Position numbers and translations under genes: made by a program
Shown here: piece by piece, positions 16,598 to 25,265 of the stretch
Numbering within the stretch: position 1 is the stretch's first letter
How the letters are laid out: each line of letters opens with the position of its first letter
Source: Pontibacter litorisediminis
GTDB lineage: Bacteria > Bacteroidota > Bacteroidia > Cytophagales > Hymenobacteraceae
Assembly (NCBI RefSeq): GCF_029360645.1
Contig: NZ_JARDUA010000001.1
Coordinates: forward strand, 1,364,001 to 1,428,000
Direction: 5' to 3'
Length of the DNA stretch: 64,000 nt
The notes under the pieces: model-generated
What the model was told of the DNA's origin: nothing
What the model saw: only the letters and a program-made list of their open reading frames with translations
Database searches by the model: none

Positions 16598-17983
16598 ATG
16601 GAGAAGAAGGATTTTCAGCATATACACCTCATCGCCATGGGCGGTAGCATTATGCACAACCTGGCGCTGGCCCTGCACGACAAGGGGCTGAAAGTGACGG
16701 GTTCGGATGACGAGATTTACGAGCCGGCCAAAAGCCGGTTGGCTGCCGCCGGCATTCTGCCGGAGCAGGAAGGCTGGTGCCCGGAGAAGTTGGACAGCCG
16801 GCCTGATGCCGTTATTCTGGGCATGCACGCCCGCCCCGATAACCCGGAGCTGCAGCGCGCCCAGGAACTGAATATCCCGATCTACTCCTTTCCGGAGTTT
16901 ATCTACGAGCAGAGCCGCGACAAACAGCGCGTGGTGATAGGCGGCAGCCACGGCAAAACCACCATCACCAGCATGATCATGCACGTGCTCCAGCATATCG
17001 GCCGCAAGTTCGATTATGCCGTGGGCGCGCAGCTGGAGGGCTTCGACCGCATGGTGAAACTTTCGGACGATGCCCCGGTCATCATCATTGAGGGGGACGA
17101 GTACCTCTCGGACCCGATCAAGCGCGTGCCGAAGTTCCACCTCTACCACCACCACATCGCTGTGATCAGCGGCATCAGCTGGGACCACATCAACGTGTTC
17201 CCGGACCCGGACATGTACCGCGACCAATTCCGCATCTTTGCTGAGATGACGCCGAAGGCCGGGACCCTGATCTATAACCAGGACGACGAGCAGGTGCAGC
17301 TGGTGAGCGTGCCGCGCAACCCAGCCGATATTTCCTACATCGGCTACGGCGTGCACGAGCATAGCATCCGCAACGGCAAAACTATACTGCATACGAAGAA
17401 GGACGGCGATGTGGAAGTGCAGCTGTTTGGGGAGCACAACCTGCGCAACCTGAACGCGGCCAAAGAAGTGTGCAAGAAGATTGGTGTAAAAGCGCATGAC
17501 TTTTACGAGGCCATGAAGACCTTTAAGGGTGCCGCCAAGCGCCTGCAGAAATTAGGCGAGTCGGCCACGGCCAACATCTACCGCGACTTTGCCCACGCCC
17601 CGTCTAAAGTAAAGGCCAGCACCGAGGCCGTGAAAAAGCAGTTCCCGCAGCGTGCGCTGGTGGCGGTGCTGGAGCTGCATACTTTCAGCAGCCTGAACAA
17701 GAAATTTATTCCGCAGTATGCCGGCGCCCTGGACCTGGCCGATGAACCGATCGTGTTCTTCAGCCCCAAAACGCTGGAGCACAAACGCATGGAGATGCTG
17801 ACGGAGCAGGAGCTGAAAGACGCTTTCAAAAACCAAAACCTGAACGTATTCACCGACTCAGAGGCACTGCAGCAGCACCTTCTGGAGCGCAACTGGCAAA
17901 ACGCCAACCTGCTGCTCATGAGCTCGGGCACTTATAACAACATTAACCTGGAGGCGCTAACGCAGGCGGTTCTGAAATCCTAG
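16598..17983 (+). CDS. mpl: UDP-N-acetylmuramate:L-alanyl-gamma-D-glutamyl-meso-diaminopimelate ligase
   Basis: 461 residues from the ATG at 16598. A TTG seven codons upstream is also in frame, but the Rossmann-like start HIHLIAMGGSIMHNLALAL begins just after the ATG. The ATP-binding P-loop of Mur ligases is GGSHGKTTITSMI, followed by the metal-binding IIIEGDEYLSDP and NRNA-like HNLRNLNAA, then the C-terminal domain containing DFAHAPSKVKAS. The glutamate-rich EGDEY and the absence of MurC's typical end favour Mpl over MurC. Mpl attaches the recycled tripeptide directly to UDP-MurNAc in the cytosol, saving peptidoglycan. It is followed five bases later by an exonuclease gene. Confidence 0.9.
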   Translation: MEKKDFQHIHLIAMGGSIMHNLALALHDKGLKVTGSDDEIYEPAKSRLAAAGILPEQEGWCPEKLDSRPDAVILGMHARPDNPELQRAQELNIPIYSFPEFIYEQSRDKQRVVIGGSHGKTTITSMIMHVLQHIGRKFDYAVGAQLEGFDRMVKLSDDAPVIIIEGDEYLSDPIKRVPKFHLYHHHIAVISGISWDHINVFPDPDMYRDQFRIFAEMTPKAGTLIYNQDDEQVQLVSVPRNPADISYIGYGVHEHSIRNGKTILHTKKDGDVEVQLFGEHNLRNLNAAKEVCKKIGVKAHDFYEAMKTFKGAAKRLQKLGESATANIYRDFAHAPSKVKASTEAVKKQFPQRALVAVLELHTFSSLNKKFIPQYAGALDLADEPIVFFSPKTLEHKRMEMLTEQELKDAFKNQNLNVFTDSEALQQHLLERNWQNANLLLMSSGTYNNINLEALTQAVLKS

Positions 17984-17988
17984 AAAGC

Positions 17989-18795
17989 ATGAAGTTACAC
18001 CTCAAGCGCCCTATCGTTTTTTTTGACCTAGAAACCACCGGCACTGACATCGGCAAAGACCGCATTGTAGAGTTGAGTGCCCTTAAAGTGATGCCGAACG
18101 GCGAGGAAATCCTGAAGACGCGCCGCATCAACCCCACCATTCCGATCCCGCTGGAGTCGAGCCTGATCCATAAGATCTATGATGAGGATGTGGCGGACTG
18201 CCCTACCTTTAAGCAGGTGGCGCACGACTTGAATAAGTTTCTGGAGGGCTGCGACCTGGGCGGTTACAATGTACTGCGTTTCGACATCCCGCTGCTGGCT
18301 GAGGAGTTCCTGCGCTGCGACATCGACTTTGACATCGAGAACCGTAGCATTGTGGATGCCTGCCGCATTTTCCACCAAATGGAGCAGCGCACGCTGTCAG
18401 CGGCCTACAGATTCTACTGTAACAAGACGCTGGACAATGCCCACAGCGCAGAGGCTGATACTGTGGCCACTTATGAGATTCTGAAGGCACAGTTGGAGCG
18501 CTACCAGGAAACACCTTTCGAGACTTCGGAAGGTTTGACGGAGTACCCGGTGCAGAACGATATGGCGGCCCTGCACAAGTTTACCTTCCAGAAAACCGCT
18601 GACCTCTCGGGGCGCATTGTATATAACAACGCCGGGCAGGAGGTATTTAACTTTGGCAAGTATAAAAATGTGCCGGTGGAGGAAGTACTGCAAAAAGAAC
18701 CGAGCTATTACGACTGGATGATGAAAAGCGAATTCCCGCTGTACACCAAAAAGGTCCTCACGCGCATCCGGTTGCGCGGCATGCAAGTATCTTAG
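17989..18795 (+). CDS. DEDDh 3'-5' exonuclease (DnaQ-like) with C-terminal add-on
   Basis: 268 residues. The exonuclease domain covers about 1-175: ExoI FFDLETTG (D and E metal ligands), ExoII NVLRFDIPLL (D), ExoIII HSAEADT (H then D), the DEDDh set complete. The last about 70 residues contain FNFGKYKNVPVEEVL and PSYYDWMM, a small module resembling the DUF3820 family found alone or behind exonucleases. Probable role: a proofreading-like or repair 3'-5' exonuclease, or RNase T-like, acting in the cytosol. It lies 5 bases after mpl, hence probably co-transcribed, and ends just before the repeat at 18850. Confidence 0.9.
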   Translation: MKLHLKRPIVFFDLETTGTDIGKDRIVELSALKVMPNGEEILKTRRINPTIPIPLESSLIHKIYDEDVADCPTFKQVAHDLNKFLEGCDLGGYNVLRFDIPLLAEEFLRCDIDFDIENRSIVDACRIFHQMEQRTLSAAYRFYCNKTLDNAHSAEADTVATYEILKAQLERYQETPFETSEGLTEYPVQNDMAALHKFTFQKTADLSGRIVYNNAGQEVFNFGKYKNVPVEEVLQKEPSYYDWMMKSEFPLYTKKVLTRIRLRGMQVS

Positions 18796-18849
18796 GCAGT
18801 GGGAGAAGCTGGTTTAGGTGAATGTGGCTGTTGCGGTGTAGCTTAACCA

Positions 18850-19230
18850 CTAGCCCGAGCTTGCAGCTCGGGCTTTCCCTGTTGCAACTGCTTTCCGCAG
18901 CTGGAAGCAAGCTATCCTTACTAGCCACTGTTTATCCACGGCTTTACGAGCGGCTCTTTTCATCTCTGGCTTTGGTGCTCTCCAGCCCGAGAGGGCTCGT
19001 CCTCGGGCATCGCGCTGTGTTCCCTCCTTGCCTCGCTTCTCTCGGCATGCCCTTGGCGGGCACCGGATCTCACAAGGCGCTCAACCCAAGGACTGGGAAC
19101 AGTTTTCGATAGCTGCTGCTATGCAACTTGAACTAAGTCCCCCTTCGAAGGGGGTAGGGGGATGTAGTTGTCTGCAGGAGATTCCCCTCCTCGGAGAGAT
19201 TAGGGGTGGGTTGATCGTTCCTATAGCCCC
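18850..19230 (+). repeat. Mosaic intergenic repeat, copy B
   Basis: Same ordered blocks as copies A and C: AAGCAAGCTATCCTTACTAG, GGGCATCGCGCTGTGTTCCC, TCACAAGGCGCTCAACCC, TTCGATAGCT, then a pair of C/G-rich blocks (CCCCCTTCGAAGGGGG and CCCCTCCTCGGAGAG). It opens with an exact palindrome AGCCCGAGCT-TGC-AGCTCGGGCT (18852-18874). Boundaries are approximate. Confidence 0.8.
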
Positions 19231-19290
19231 TCTCCTTGAATGGGCTAGTGCTTGCACCGTAAGAACCAACTGCGACTTGGAAAGGTATAA

Positions 19291-19331
19291 TAACAGAAGC
19301 GGCCACTACAATGTAGTGGCCGCTTCTGTTA
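19291..19331. terminator. Long perfect hairpin, bidirectional terminator
   Basis: Two 20-base arms (19291-19310 and 19312-19331) are exact reverse complements with one base between them. It lies 9 bases past the stop of the minus-strand lipoprotein gene and downstream of the plus-strand exonuclease. Confidence 0.75.
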
Positions 19332-19340
19332 TAAGTAGAG

Positions 19341-19976
19341 TTACTTTTTCTTTTTATCCTCCTGCTCGCGGGTAGAGCGGAGCCTGGGGTTGTCCTTCAA
19401 CAGCGAGTTACCCTCAGCATAGCGGTGCTCGCAGTTATTGCCAGGGGCCCTGGAAGAGCACTGGCACCCCGTGATGCGGTTGCCGGAAAAGGTGAAGTAG
19501 CAAAACCCACAGCCTATGGAGGAACGACAAATATGCCGGGCTCCCTTACTGCTTAGGTACAGGCTGTTATCTGCGGCAAGGTCCAGCTCCAGGGCCATGC
19601 TTCTGTAGGCACCGTTCTGTATCCCCAGGCCCACCAGGTAATACGCCGGCTCATCCTCCTTCGTCTCCTGCACCTTACGGATCATCACCTTGTCCACCAC
19701 CGTGCCATCGCCAAACTCCTTGATAAAGGGCTGCATCAACTGCCCAGTAGGCACAATGTAATCCACTGTATCAAACACGACCTGCGCCAGAAGCACACCA
19801 TCATAAGGCACCTCTGCCTCCAGCTCGCCCCCTTCCGGGTTTTCCCCGTTCTCCTCCTGTATAAACTCTCTGGTGGAGCAGGCTGAGGAAGCCAGTAGCA
19901 GGAAAAACAGCAGGTATAGCAACCTGCTTCTCTTCAGGGTGTCGCCGGACGTGCGGCTTCTTTTGTCTGTGGTCAT
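19341..19976 (-). CDS. Cysteine-rich lipoprotein of unknown function
   Basis: 211 residues. A basic N-terminus and hydrophobic stretch (about 18-32) lead to a lipobox LLASSAC with the lipidated cysteine at 33. An acidic linker (EENGENPEGGELEAEV) follows, then a globular part, and near the C-terminus a tight cluster of six cysteines with a histidine (HIC, GCGFC, GCQC, NNCEH), suggesting a metal or disulfide knot. The end is a lysine-rich tail (EDKKKK). I do not recognise the family. It lies 11 bases downstream of the M48 lipoprotein peptidase gene on the same strand, so both are probably expressed together in the envelope. Confidence 0.75.
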   Translation of the reverse strand: MTTDKRSRTSGDTLKRSRLLYLLFFLLLASSACSTREFIQEENGENPEGGELEAEVPYDGVLLAQVVFDTVDYIVPTGQLMQPFIKEFGDGTVVDKVMIRKVQETKEDEPAYYLVGLGIQNGAYRSMALELDLAADNSLYLSSKGARHICRSSIGCGFCYFTFSGNRITGCQCSSRAPGNNCEHRYAEGNSLLKDNPRLRSTREQEDKKKK

Positions 19977-19987
19977 GTAGTGGTTTT

Positions 19988-20782
19988 TTAGCGCTTGTAA
20001 TACTTCAGCGCCTCAGGCATAAACTTTTTCAGGTCTGCCTGTCTGGTACCGGCGCTTGGGTGCGTGGATAGGAACTCCGGCGGGGCCTGGCCACCGCTCT
20101 TCGCCTCCATCCGCTGCCAGAAAGGTACAGCTTCTTCTGGATTATATCCAGCCATGGCCATAAAAATTAAGCCTAACTTGTCAGCCTCCGACTCTTGGGT
20201 GCGGCCATACTTCAGAAGGCCCAGTTGAGAGCCTACACCGTATACCGCCATAACCAGGTTTTGGGCCGTACCAGGCTGAGCGCCAGCCAGTGCAGAAAGC
20301 GTTTGCCCACCGAACTGCTGGGCCAGTTGCTGGCTCATGCGTTCGTTGCCGTGCTTGGCAATGGCGTGAGCGATCTCGTGGCCCATTACCACAGCCAGGC
20401 CGGTCTCGTTCTGCGCCACCGGCAGGATGCCCGTATACACCACAGTCTTGCCGCCGGCCATCGCCCAGGCGTTCACTTGGTCGTCTTCGATCAGGTTAAA
20501 CTCCCACTCGAATCCCTGCAGTTCCTGCGACAGGCCGTTGGCGGCCATGTACTGCTCCACGGCCCGCTGTATGCGCTGGCCGGCGCGCTTCACCATGGCT
20601 GTGGCCTGGGCATCGCGGGAGAGTTTGTTCTCTTTCAGGAATTGGTTGTAGGCATCGTAGCTCAGCGACTGCATCTGGGCGTCAGACACCAGGTTTAGCT
20701 GCCGGCGGCCTGTAATCGGCACCGTTGTACAGGCCACTAACGTAACCACAGCTAGTGTAAATACAATAATCTTCTTATACAT
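19988..20782 (-). CDS. M48-family zinc metallopeptidase, lipoprotein
   Basis: 264 residues. A signal sequence ends in a lipobox with Cys18 (TLVAC). The active site HEIAH (H135, E136, H139) is followed by the third zinc ligand in ESEADKLG, and the C-terminal region has FLSTHPSAGTRQADLKK, which is typical of periplasmic LoiP/BepA-like M48 peptidases. No TPR domain is present, so it resembles LoiP (YggG) more than BepA. Expected to sit on the periplasmic face of a membrane and degrade misfolded envelope proteins. The Cys-rich lipoprotein gene follows. Confidence 0.9.
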   Translation of the reverse strand: MYKKIIVFTLAVVTLVACTTVPITGRRQLNLVSDAQMQSLSYDAYNQFLKENKLSRDAQATAMVKRAGQRIQRAVEQYMAANGLSQELQGFEWEFNLIEDDQVNAWAMAGGKTVVYTGILPVAQNETGLAVVMGHEIAHAIAKHGNERMSQQLAQQFGGQTLSALAGAQPGTAQNLVMAVYGVGSQLGLLKYGRTQESEADKLGLIFMAMAGYNPEEAVPFWQRMEAKSGGQAPPEFLSTHPSAGTRQADLKKFMPEALKYYKR

Positions 20783-21138
20783 CGTTTTATATGTTTTAAT
20801 GGCTTCTGGAGACCCAATTCAAATTTTGAACCAATTTTACAGAAACCGATCGCAATTATATGAATAAATTAGCATTAATAGATACTTCGGGAGCCGATCT
20901 AACGTTAGGCTGTTCCGCTTCAACAGCTTAAAACATCGGTTCCTGCACAAGTATACGATAGCACCGCGGATAAGAGTTATGAGACAGAGCGCCTACAGCA
21001 ATTGCACTCCCGGGTGGCCGAAACAAGTGTAAATCAGGCGGCCTCGTGTACCGCAGGCCCTTTATTTTTTTGCTGATTTCGCTGGGGCTCTCCGTTAGAA
21101 ATCCTATTTTTGAGAATAGAACCGAAAACACCCTTTAC
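20783..21138. other. Divergent intergenic region
   Basis: 356 bases between the M48 gene (minus) and the FAH-family gene (plus). TATTTTTG at 21105-21112 fits the -7 element TAnnTTTG and lies 26 bases before the ATG at 21139, but no TTTG was found at the right distance. One AAGTATA word occurs near 20950. Nothing else recognised. Confidence 0.4.
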
Positions 21139-21750
21139 ATGAAGATATTAGCCATCGGCAGGAATTATGCTGAGCATATTGCCGAGCTCCAGAACGAGGT
21201 GCCAGACGAGCCTGTGATATTTTTTAAACCCGACACAGCCGTACTTCGCCACAACGAACCATTTTACTATCCCGAGTACAGCAACGACATACACCACGAG
21301 GTGGAACTGATCCTGCGCATCAGCCGCGAGGGCAAGAACATCGAGAAGAAGTTTGCCCACAAGTACTACGATGCCATCGGCCTGGGCATAGACTTCACGG
21401 CGCGCGACCTGCAGGCCAAAGCCAAAGCCAAGGGACTACCCTGGACACTGGCCAAAGGCTTTAACGGCTCTGCCCCCATCTCCGAGTTTCTGCCGCTGTC
21501 AGACTTCCCGGACCTGCAGAACATCAGCTTTAGGCTGGATGTGAACGGCGAGACAAAGCAGCAGGGAAATTCTAAAATGATGCTGAACTCATTTGACGAC
21601 ATCATCGCCTACATTTCAAAGTTCATCACCCTGAAAAAAGGGGACATTATTTACACAGGAACACCGGAGGGCGTAGGCCCCGTTAAAATTGGAGACAGGC
21701 TGGAAGGATATGTTGAAGACAAGAAACTCCTCGATTTTGAAGTTAAATAA
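21139..21750 (+). CDS. Fumarylacetoacetate hydrolase (FAH) family protein
   Basis: 203 residues from the ATG at 21139 (MKILAIGRNYAEH); the frame is open 31 codons further upstream, but the domain begins here. Family signatures: GRNYAEHI, PVIFFKPDTAV, the metal-binding acidic residues in HHEVELILRI, the catalytic-region GIDFTARDLQ, KGFNGSAP, and GTPEGVGPVKIGD. Small bacterial FAH proteins of this size are acylpyruvases, oxaloacetate decarboxylases or isomerases of aromatic degradation; the substrate cannot be fixed here, and oxaloacetate/acylpyruvate is most likely. Its 3' end overlaps the M23 gene start by about 40 bases. Confidence 0.88.
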   Translation: MKILAIGRNYAEHIAELQNEVPDEPVIFFKPDTAVLRHNEPFYYPEYSNDIHHEVELILRISREGKNIEKKFAHKYYDAIGLGIDFTARDLQAKAKAKGLPWTLAKGFNGSAPISEFLPLSDFPDLQNISFRLDVNGETKQQGNSKMMLNSFDDIIAYISKFITLKKGDIIYTGTPEGVGPVKIGDRLEGYVEDKKLLDFEVK

Positions 21751-23653
21751 ACAGCGGCTTGCCACAGCCGTACTTGCTTTGTTCACTGGCTTTGGCGCCA
21801 TGGCGCAGATGCCGGCTGAGGCCCCCATGCCTGCCCCGGCCGATTATTTCCTCTTCCCGATAAAGCCGGGCGAGCGCAATTTCCTGTCAGGCACCATGGG
21901 TGAGATCCGCTCGAACCATTTCCACGGCGGGCTCGACATCAAGACTGACCAGCGCGTGGGCCTAAACGTGCACGCAGCCGCCGACGGCTACATCTCACGC
22001 GTCAAGCAATCCACCTACGGCTACGGCAACATCATCTATGTAACACACCCCAACGGGCTGGTGACCACCTATGCGCACCTGATGGAGTTTTACAAGCCGC
22101 TGGCTGACCATATCCTGCAGAAGCAGTACGAGAAGCAGACCTTTGAGCTGGAGCTTTTCCCGGAGCCGGGGCAGTTCCCTGTGAAACGCGGCGACGTGAT
22201 CGGCCTCTCGGGCAACACGGGTGGCTCGGGTGGCCCTCACCTGCACTTCGAGATCCGCGATAAGGAAGACCGCCTCTACAACCCGCTGCGCTATACTTTT
22301 AAGGAGGTGATCGACACCACGCCGCCGGACATCTACAGTGTGGGCATCGCACCGCTCAACATCCACTCCAGGATAAACAATGAGTTTGAACGCACCGAGT
22401 TGAGGACGAAAAAAGTTGGTAACAACTATGTGCTGCCTGATACGGTACACGCCCATGGCCTGCTGGGGCTGGAGCTGCAGACCATCGACCGGCTGGACGG
22501 GGCCACCAACAAGAACGGTACCCAGGAGGTGACGCTTTTCGTGAACGGCAAGCAGCTCTACAACCATTACATCGACAGAGTGCCCTTTGAGCTGTCGCGG
22601 CAGGTGTCGCAGCACATTAACTATGGCCAGTACAAGCGCCGGGGCAGCACGTTTCAGAAAGCCTTTGTGGACCATGGCAACGACCTGCCGCTGTACAAGG
22701 CCAACGATCACGACGGCCGCCTGAAGGTGCAGCCAGACTCGGTTTACCAGGTAAAGCTGGTGGCTCGCGACTCCTATAACAACACCTCCACCCTCAGCTT
22801 CACGGTGAAAGGGCAAAAGCCGACGTTTACCCAGTCCAGGTCGGACAAAGTGATCAAGCCAGCCATCAGCGGCTACGAGATTGTGGGCAACGTGCTTAAG
22901 ATCAGTGCCGCCGACACCAGCGCCACACCGAAAAACATCGAACTGTTTGTGGGTGGCCGGGAGCTGATGCTGGTACCCAGCTACGTCAGCAACTCTGTCT
23001 CGGTGAGCCTCTACGACCTGCGTGCCGGCCTGCCGGACTCCATGCGCTTCTGCGGCCTGAACACCAGCTTCGGGCTGGAGAAAATGGTGCCGCCGGCGCA
23101 AGATTTCCGTTTCCGCAACGATTACCTGCAGCTGAACTTCGACAAGCAATCGCTGTACGACACCCTATACTTGCAGACAAGCCTGGACAAGGGGGAGTTT
23201 ACCATCGGCGACTACTTTACGCCGCTGCACAAGGCAATCAAGGTTACCCTGAAAGTGGATACCACGGGCGTTGACCAAAGCAAGGCGGCCGTATACTTCC
23301 TGGGCCTGGGCCGTGGCCGTGGCTACACAGGCGGCAAATGGGAAGGCAACACCGTCACCTTCTACACCAAGAACATGGGCAAGTTCAAAGTACTGGAAGA
23401 CACCAAGGCGCCTTACATCAAGCTTGTGAGCAAGAGCCGCAACGGCATCAGCTTCAAGATATCCGACGACCTGTCGGGCCTTAACTCGTTTAATGCCTGG
23501 GTGGACGGAAAGTGGCTTCTGATGAAGTATGAGCATAAAACCGCCACCATCTGGTCTGAGAAACTCGATAAAGACATACCTTTGTCGGGCGAGGTGATCC
23601 TGAAGGTGAAGGATAACGCCGGCAACGAAGCCACCTACACTACCAGAATTTAA
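21710..23653 (+). CDS. M23-family zinc endopeptidase, secreted
   Basis: 647 residues from the ATG at 21710, which gives a signal peptide (LATAVLALFTGFGAMAQ) after a basic start; an ATG 21 bases upstream is also in frame. The peptidase is N-terminal (about 40-200): HFHGGLDI supplies the first zinc ligands, HLHFEIRD the last, and VKRGDVIGLSGNTG precedes it. The remaining about 440 residues are beta-rich, with domains ending in an Ig-like segment (SFKISDDLSGLNSF, VKDNAGNEATYTTRI) probably for wall or surface binding. M23 enzymes cut peptide cross-links of peptidoglycan. The start lies inside the end of the FAH gene. Confidence 0.9.
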   Translation: MLKTRNSSILKLNKQRLATAVLALFTGFGAMAQMPAEAPMPAPADYFLFPIKPGERNFLSGTMGEIRSNHFHGGLDIKTDQRVGLNVHAAADGYISRVKQSTYGYGNIIYVTHPNGLVTTYAHLMEFYKPLADHILQKQYEKQTFELELFPEPGQFPVKRGDVIGLSGNTGGSGGPHLHFEIRDKEDRLYNPLRYTFKEVIDTTPPDIYSVGIAPLNIHSRINNEFERTELRTKKVGNNYVLPDTVHAHGLLGLELQTIDRLDGATNKNGTQEVTLFVNGKQLYNHYIDRVPFELSRQVSQHINYGQYKRRGSTFQKAFVDHGNDLPLYKANDHDGRLKVQPDSVYQVKLVARDSYNNTSTLSFTVKGQKPTFTQSRSDKVIKPAISGYEIVGNVLKISAADTSATPKNIELFVGGRELMLVPSYVSNSVSVSLYDLRAGLPDSMRFCGLNTSFGLEKMVPPAQDFRFRNDYLQLNFDKQSLYDTLYLQTSLDKGEFTIGDYFTPLHKAIKVTLKVDTTGVDQSKAAVYFLGLGRGRGYTGGKWEGNTVTFYTKNMGKFKVLEDTKAPYIKLVSKSRNGISFKISDDLSGLNSFNAWVDGKWLLMKYEHKTATIWSEKLDKDIPLSGEVILKVKDNAGNEATYTTRI

Positions 23654-23664
23654 GATAGACTAAG

Positions 23665-23734
23665 GACTATTTGACGAAGGACAAAAGACTTTAAAGAAGA
23701 TCCACAAGAGTCCTTTGTCTTTCATCAAATAGTC
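23665..23734. repeat. Long imperfect intergenic hairpin
   Basis: Arms of 26 bases (23665-23690 and 23709-23734) match with about three wobble-compatible differences. The arms contain GACTATTTGA and GACAAA, recalling the CCTTTGTC-type words at 56200-56310. It lies between the M23 and peroxiredoxin genes, both on plus, and has no T-run, so it looks more like a mobile or decayed repeat than a terminator. Confidence 0.6.
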
Positions 23735-23751
23735 AAGGAATCAAGAAAAAT

Positions 23752-24201
23752 ATGACACTGAACATCGGAGACAAAGCGCCTGATTTCGAAGGCAAAGATC
23801 AGAACGGAAAAACCGTCAAGCTAAGTGACTACCGCGGCAAGAAAGTGATCCTTTACTTCTACCCCAAGGACAACACACCTGGCTGCACCGCCCAGAGCTG
23901 CAACCTGCGCGACAACTACGGCGGCCTGAAAAAAGAAGGTTATGAGGTGATCGGCATAAGTATAGACAGCGAAAAATCGCACCAGAACTTCATCAGTAAG
24001 TATGAGCTTCCCTTCACGCTTATCGCCGACACCGACAAACAGATCGTAGAGCAGTACGGGGTGTGGCAGGAGAAATCGATGTATGGCCGCAAGTACATGG
24101 GCACAATGCGCTATACTTTTGTGATAGATGAAGAGGGTAACATCCAGGACATCATCACAAAAGTGAAAACAAAGGACCACGCCGCACAGATACTGAAGTA
24201 A
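23752..24201 (+). CDS. bcp: Thioredoxin-dependent peroxiredoxin, BCP/PrxQ type
   Basis: 149 residues, full family length. The peroxidatic cysteine is C45 in TPGCTAQSC, with a second cysteine C50 five residues on, the resolving pattern of the PrxQ/BCP group. YFYPKDNTPG precedes it, and GTMRYTFVIDEEGNI forms the late beta strands with the conserved arginine. It reduces hydroperoxides in the cytosol using thioredoxin. A hairpin terminator follows at 24209-24243, so it is probably a single-gene unit. Confidence 0.93.
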   Translation: MTLNIGDKAPDFEGKDQNGKTVKLSDYRGKKVILYFYPKDNTPGCTAQSCNLRDNYGGLKKEGYEVIGISIDSEKSHQNFISKYELPFTLIADTDKQIVEQYGVWQEKSMYGRKYMGTMRYTFVIDEEGNIQDIITKVKTKDHAAQILK

Positions 24202-24208
24202 AACATAA

Positions 24209-24243
24209 ACGTAGCTGCCTCCTTCCGCAGCTGCGTTTTTTTG
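24209..24243 (+). terminator. Terminator of the peroxiredoxin gene
   Basis: 10-bp stem ACGTAGCTGC/GCAGCTGCGT (24209-24218 with 24227-24236, one G-T pair) followed by seven T. Confidence 0.88.
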
Positions 24244-24364
24244 TTATATTTGGACGTCAGTACAAGTATAAATATGTAGATACGGCTGCCGGTGCAGTAT
24301 CTTTTGCCATGCGGGGCAGGCCGTATACTTTATTCAACAACCTTACAACCATATTCAGAAAAAC

Positions 24365-25222
24365 GTGAACCCACATAACCTAAGCATCGAAGAGTTGAAG
24401 CAGACGGCTGCGCAGGTGCGCCGCGATATTGTGCGCATGGTGCATGCCGTTAACTCCGGCCATCCGGGCGGCTCACTTGGCTGCACCGATTACTTCGTGT
24501 CGCTCTATTTCAGGGTGATGAACTACAGCACCGATTTTACGATAGATGGCAAAGGCGAAGACCTGTTCTTCCTCTCCAACGGCCATATCTCGCCGGTGTG
24601 GTACAGCACGCTGGCCCGTGCCGGCTTCTTTGACGTTAAAGAGCTGGCCACTTTCCGCAAGCTAAACTCCAGGCTGCAGGGCCACCCTACCACGCACGAG
24701 GGGCTGCCGGGTGTCCGCGTTGCCTCCGGCTCACTGGGGCAGGGGCTTTCTGTGGCTTTGGGTGCAGCCCAAACCAAAAAGCTGAACAACGACGATAGCC
24801 TGGTGTACGTGCTGATGGGCGACGGCGAACTGGAAGAAGGCCAGATTTGGGAAGCTGCCATGTATGGCGCGCACCACAAAGTGGATAACCTTATCGCCAC
24901 CGTAGACCGCAACGGCCAGCAGATAGACGGTTCGACCGCTGAAGTAGCAGGTCTGGGTGACCTGCGCGCCAAGTTCGAGGCCTTTGGCTGGCACGTGCTG
25001 GAGGCCGACGGCAACAATTTTGAGCTGCTGCTGCCAGCCCTGGAGGATGCCAAGGCCGCCACGGGCAAAGGAAAGCCGGTTTTGATCCTGATGAACACGG
25101 AAATGGGCTTTGGGGTGGACTTTATGATGGGTTCCCACAAGTGGCATGGTGTGGCGCCAAACGACGAGCAGCTGGAGATAGCCCTGCAGCAGCTGGCCGT
25201 GGAACAGGCTGCAGACTACTAA
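24365..25222 (+). CDS. Transketolase, N-terminal (ThDP-binding) subunit
   Basis: 285 residues starting at GTG (24365). This is the N-terminal half of transketolase as a separate protein: NSGHPGGSLGCTDYF, the substrate-loop HEGLPGVRVASGSLGQGL, and the thiamine-diphosphate motif MGDGELEEGQIWEAAMYGAHH followed by NLIATVDRNGQQIDG (split by me). Its partner, the C-terminal half, is at 26714-27676; between them lies a VWA gene. Together the halves would transfer two-carbon units in the pentose phosphate pathway. Split transketolases are known in archaea and many bacteria, usually with the two genes adjacent. Confidence 0.9.
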   Translation: MNPHNLSIEELKQTAAQVRRDIVRMVHAVNSGHPGGSLGCTDYFVSLYFRVMNYSTDFTIDGKGEDLFFLSNGHISPVWYSTLARAGFFDVKELATFRKLNSRLQGHPTTHEGLPGVRVASGSLGQGLSVALGAAQTKKLNNDDSLVYVLMGDGELEEGQIWEAAMYGAHHKVDNLIATVDRNGQQIDGSTAEVAGLGDLRAKFEAFGWHVLEADGNNFELLLPALEDAKAATGKGKPVLILMNTEMGFGVDFMMGSHKWHGVAPNDEQLEIALQQLAVEQAADY

Positions 25223-25265
25223 CATACATTTTATCGCCTCAGCCCATCCCCTACCGTTTTAGCGC

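Larger units (their letters stand above)
18796..19340. other. Gene-free region between the exonuclease and a convergent lipoprotein gene
   Basis: 545 bases: repeat copy B (18850-19230) and a strong hairpin (19291-19331). Open frames here share translated sequence with repeat copy A and are not taken as genes. Confidence 0.7.

Noticed and set aside
16544..17497. 317-codon antisense frame opposite mpl, and 21995-23149 opposite the M23 gene
   Set aside because: Shadows of confident genes; no recognisable motif, no separate promoter or terminator.
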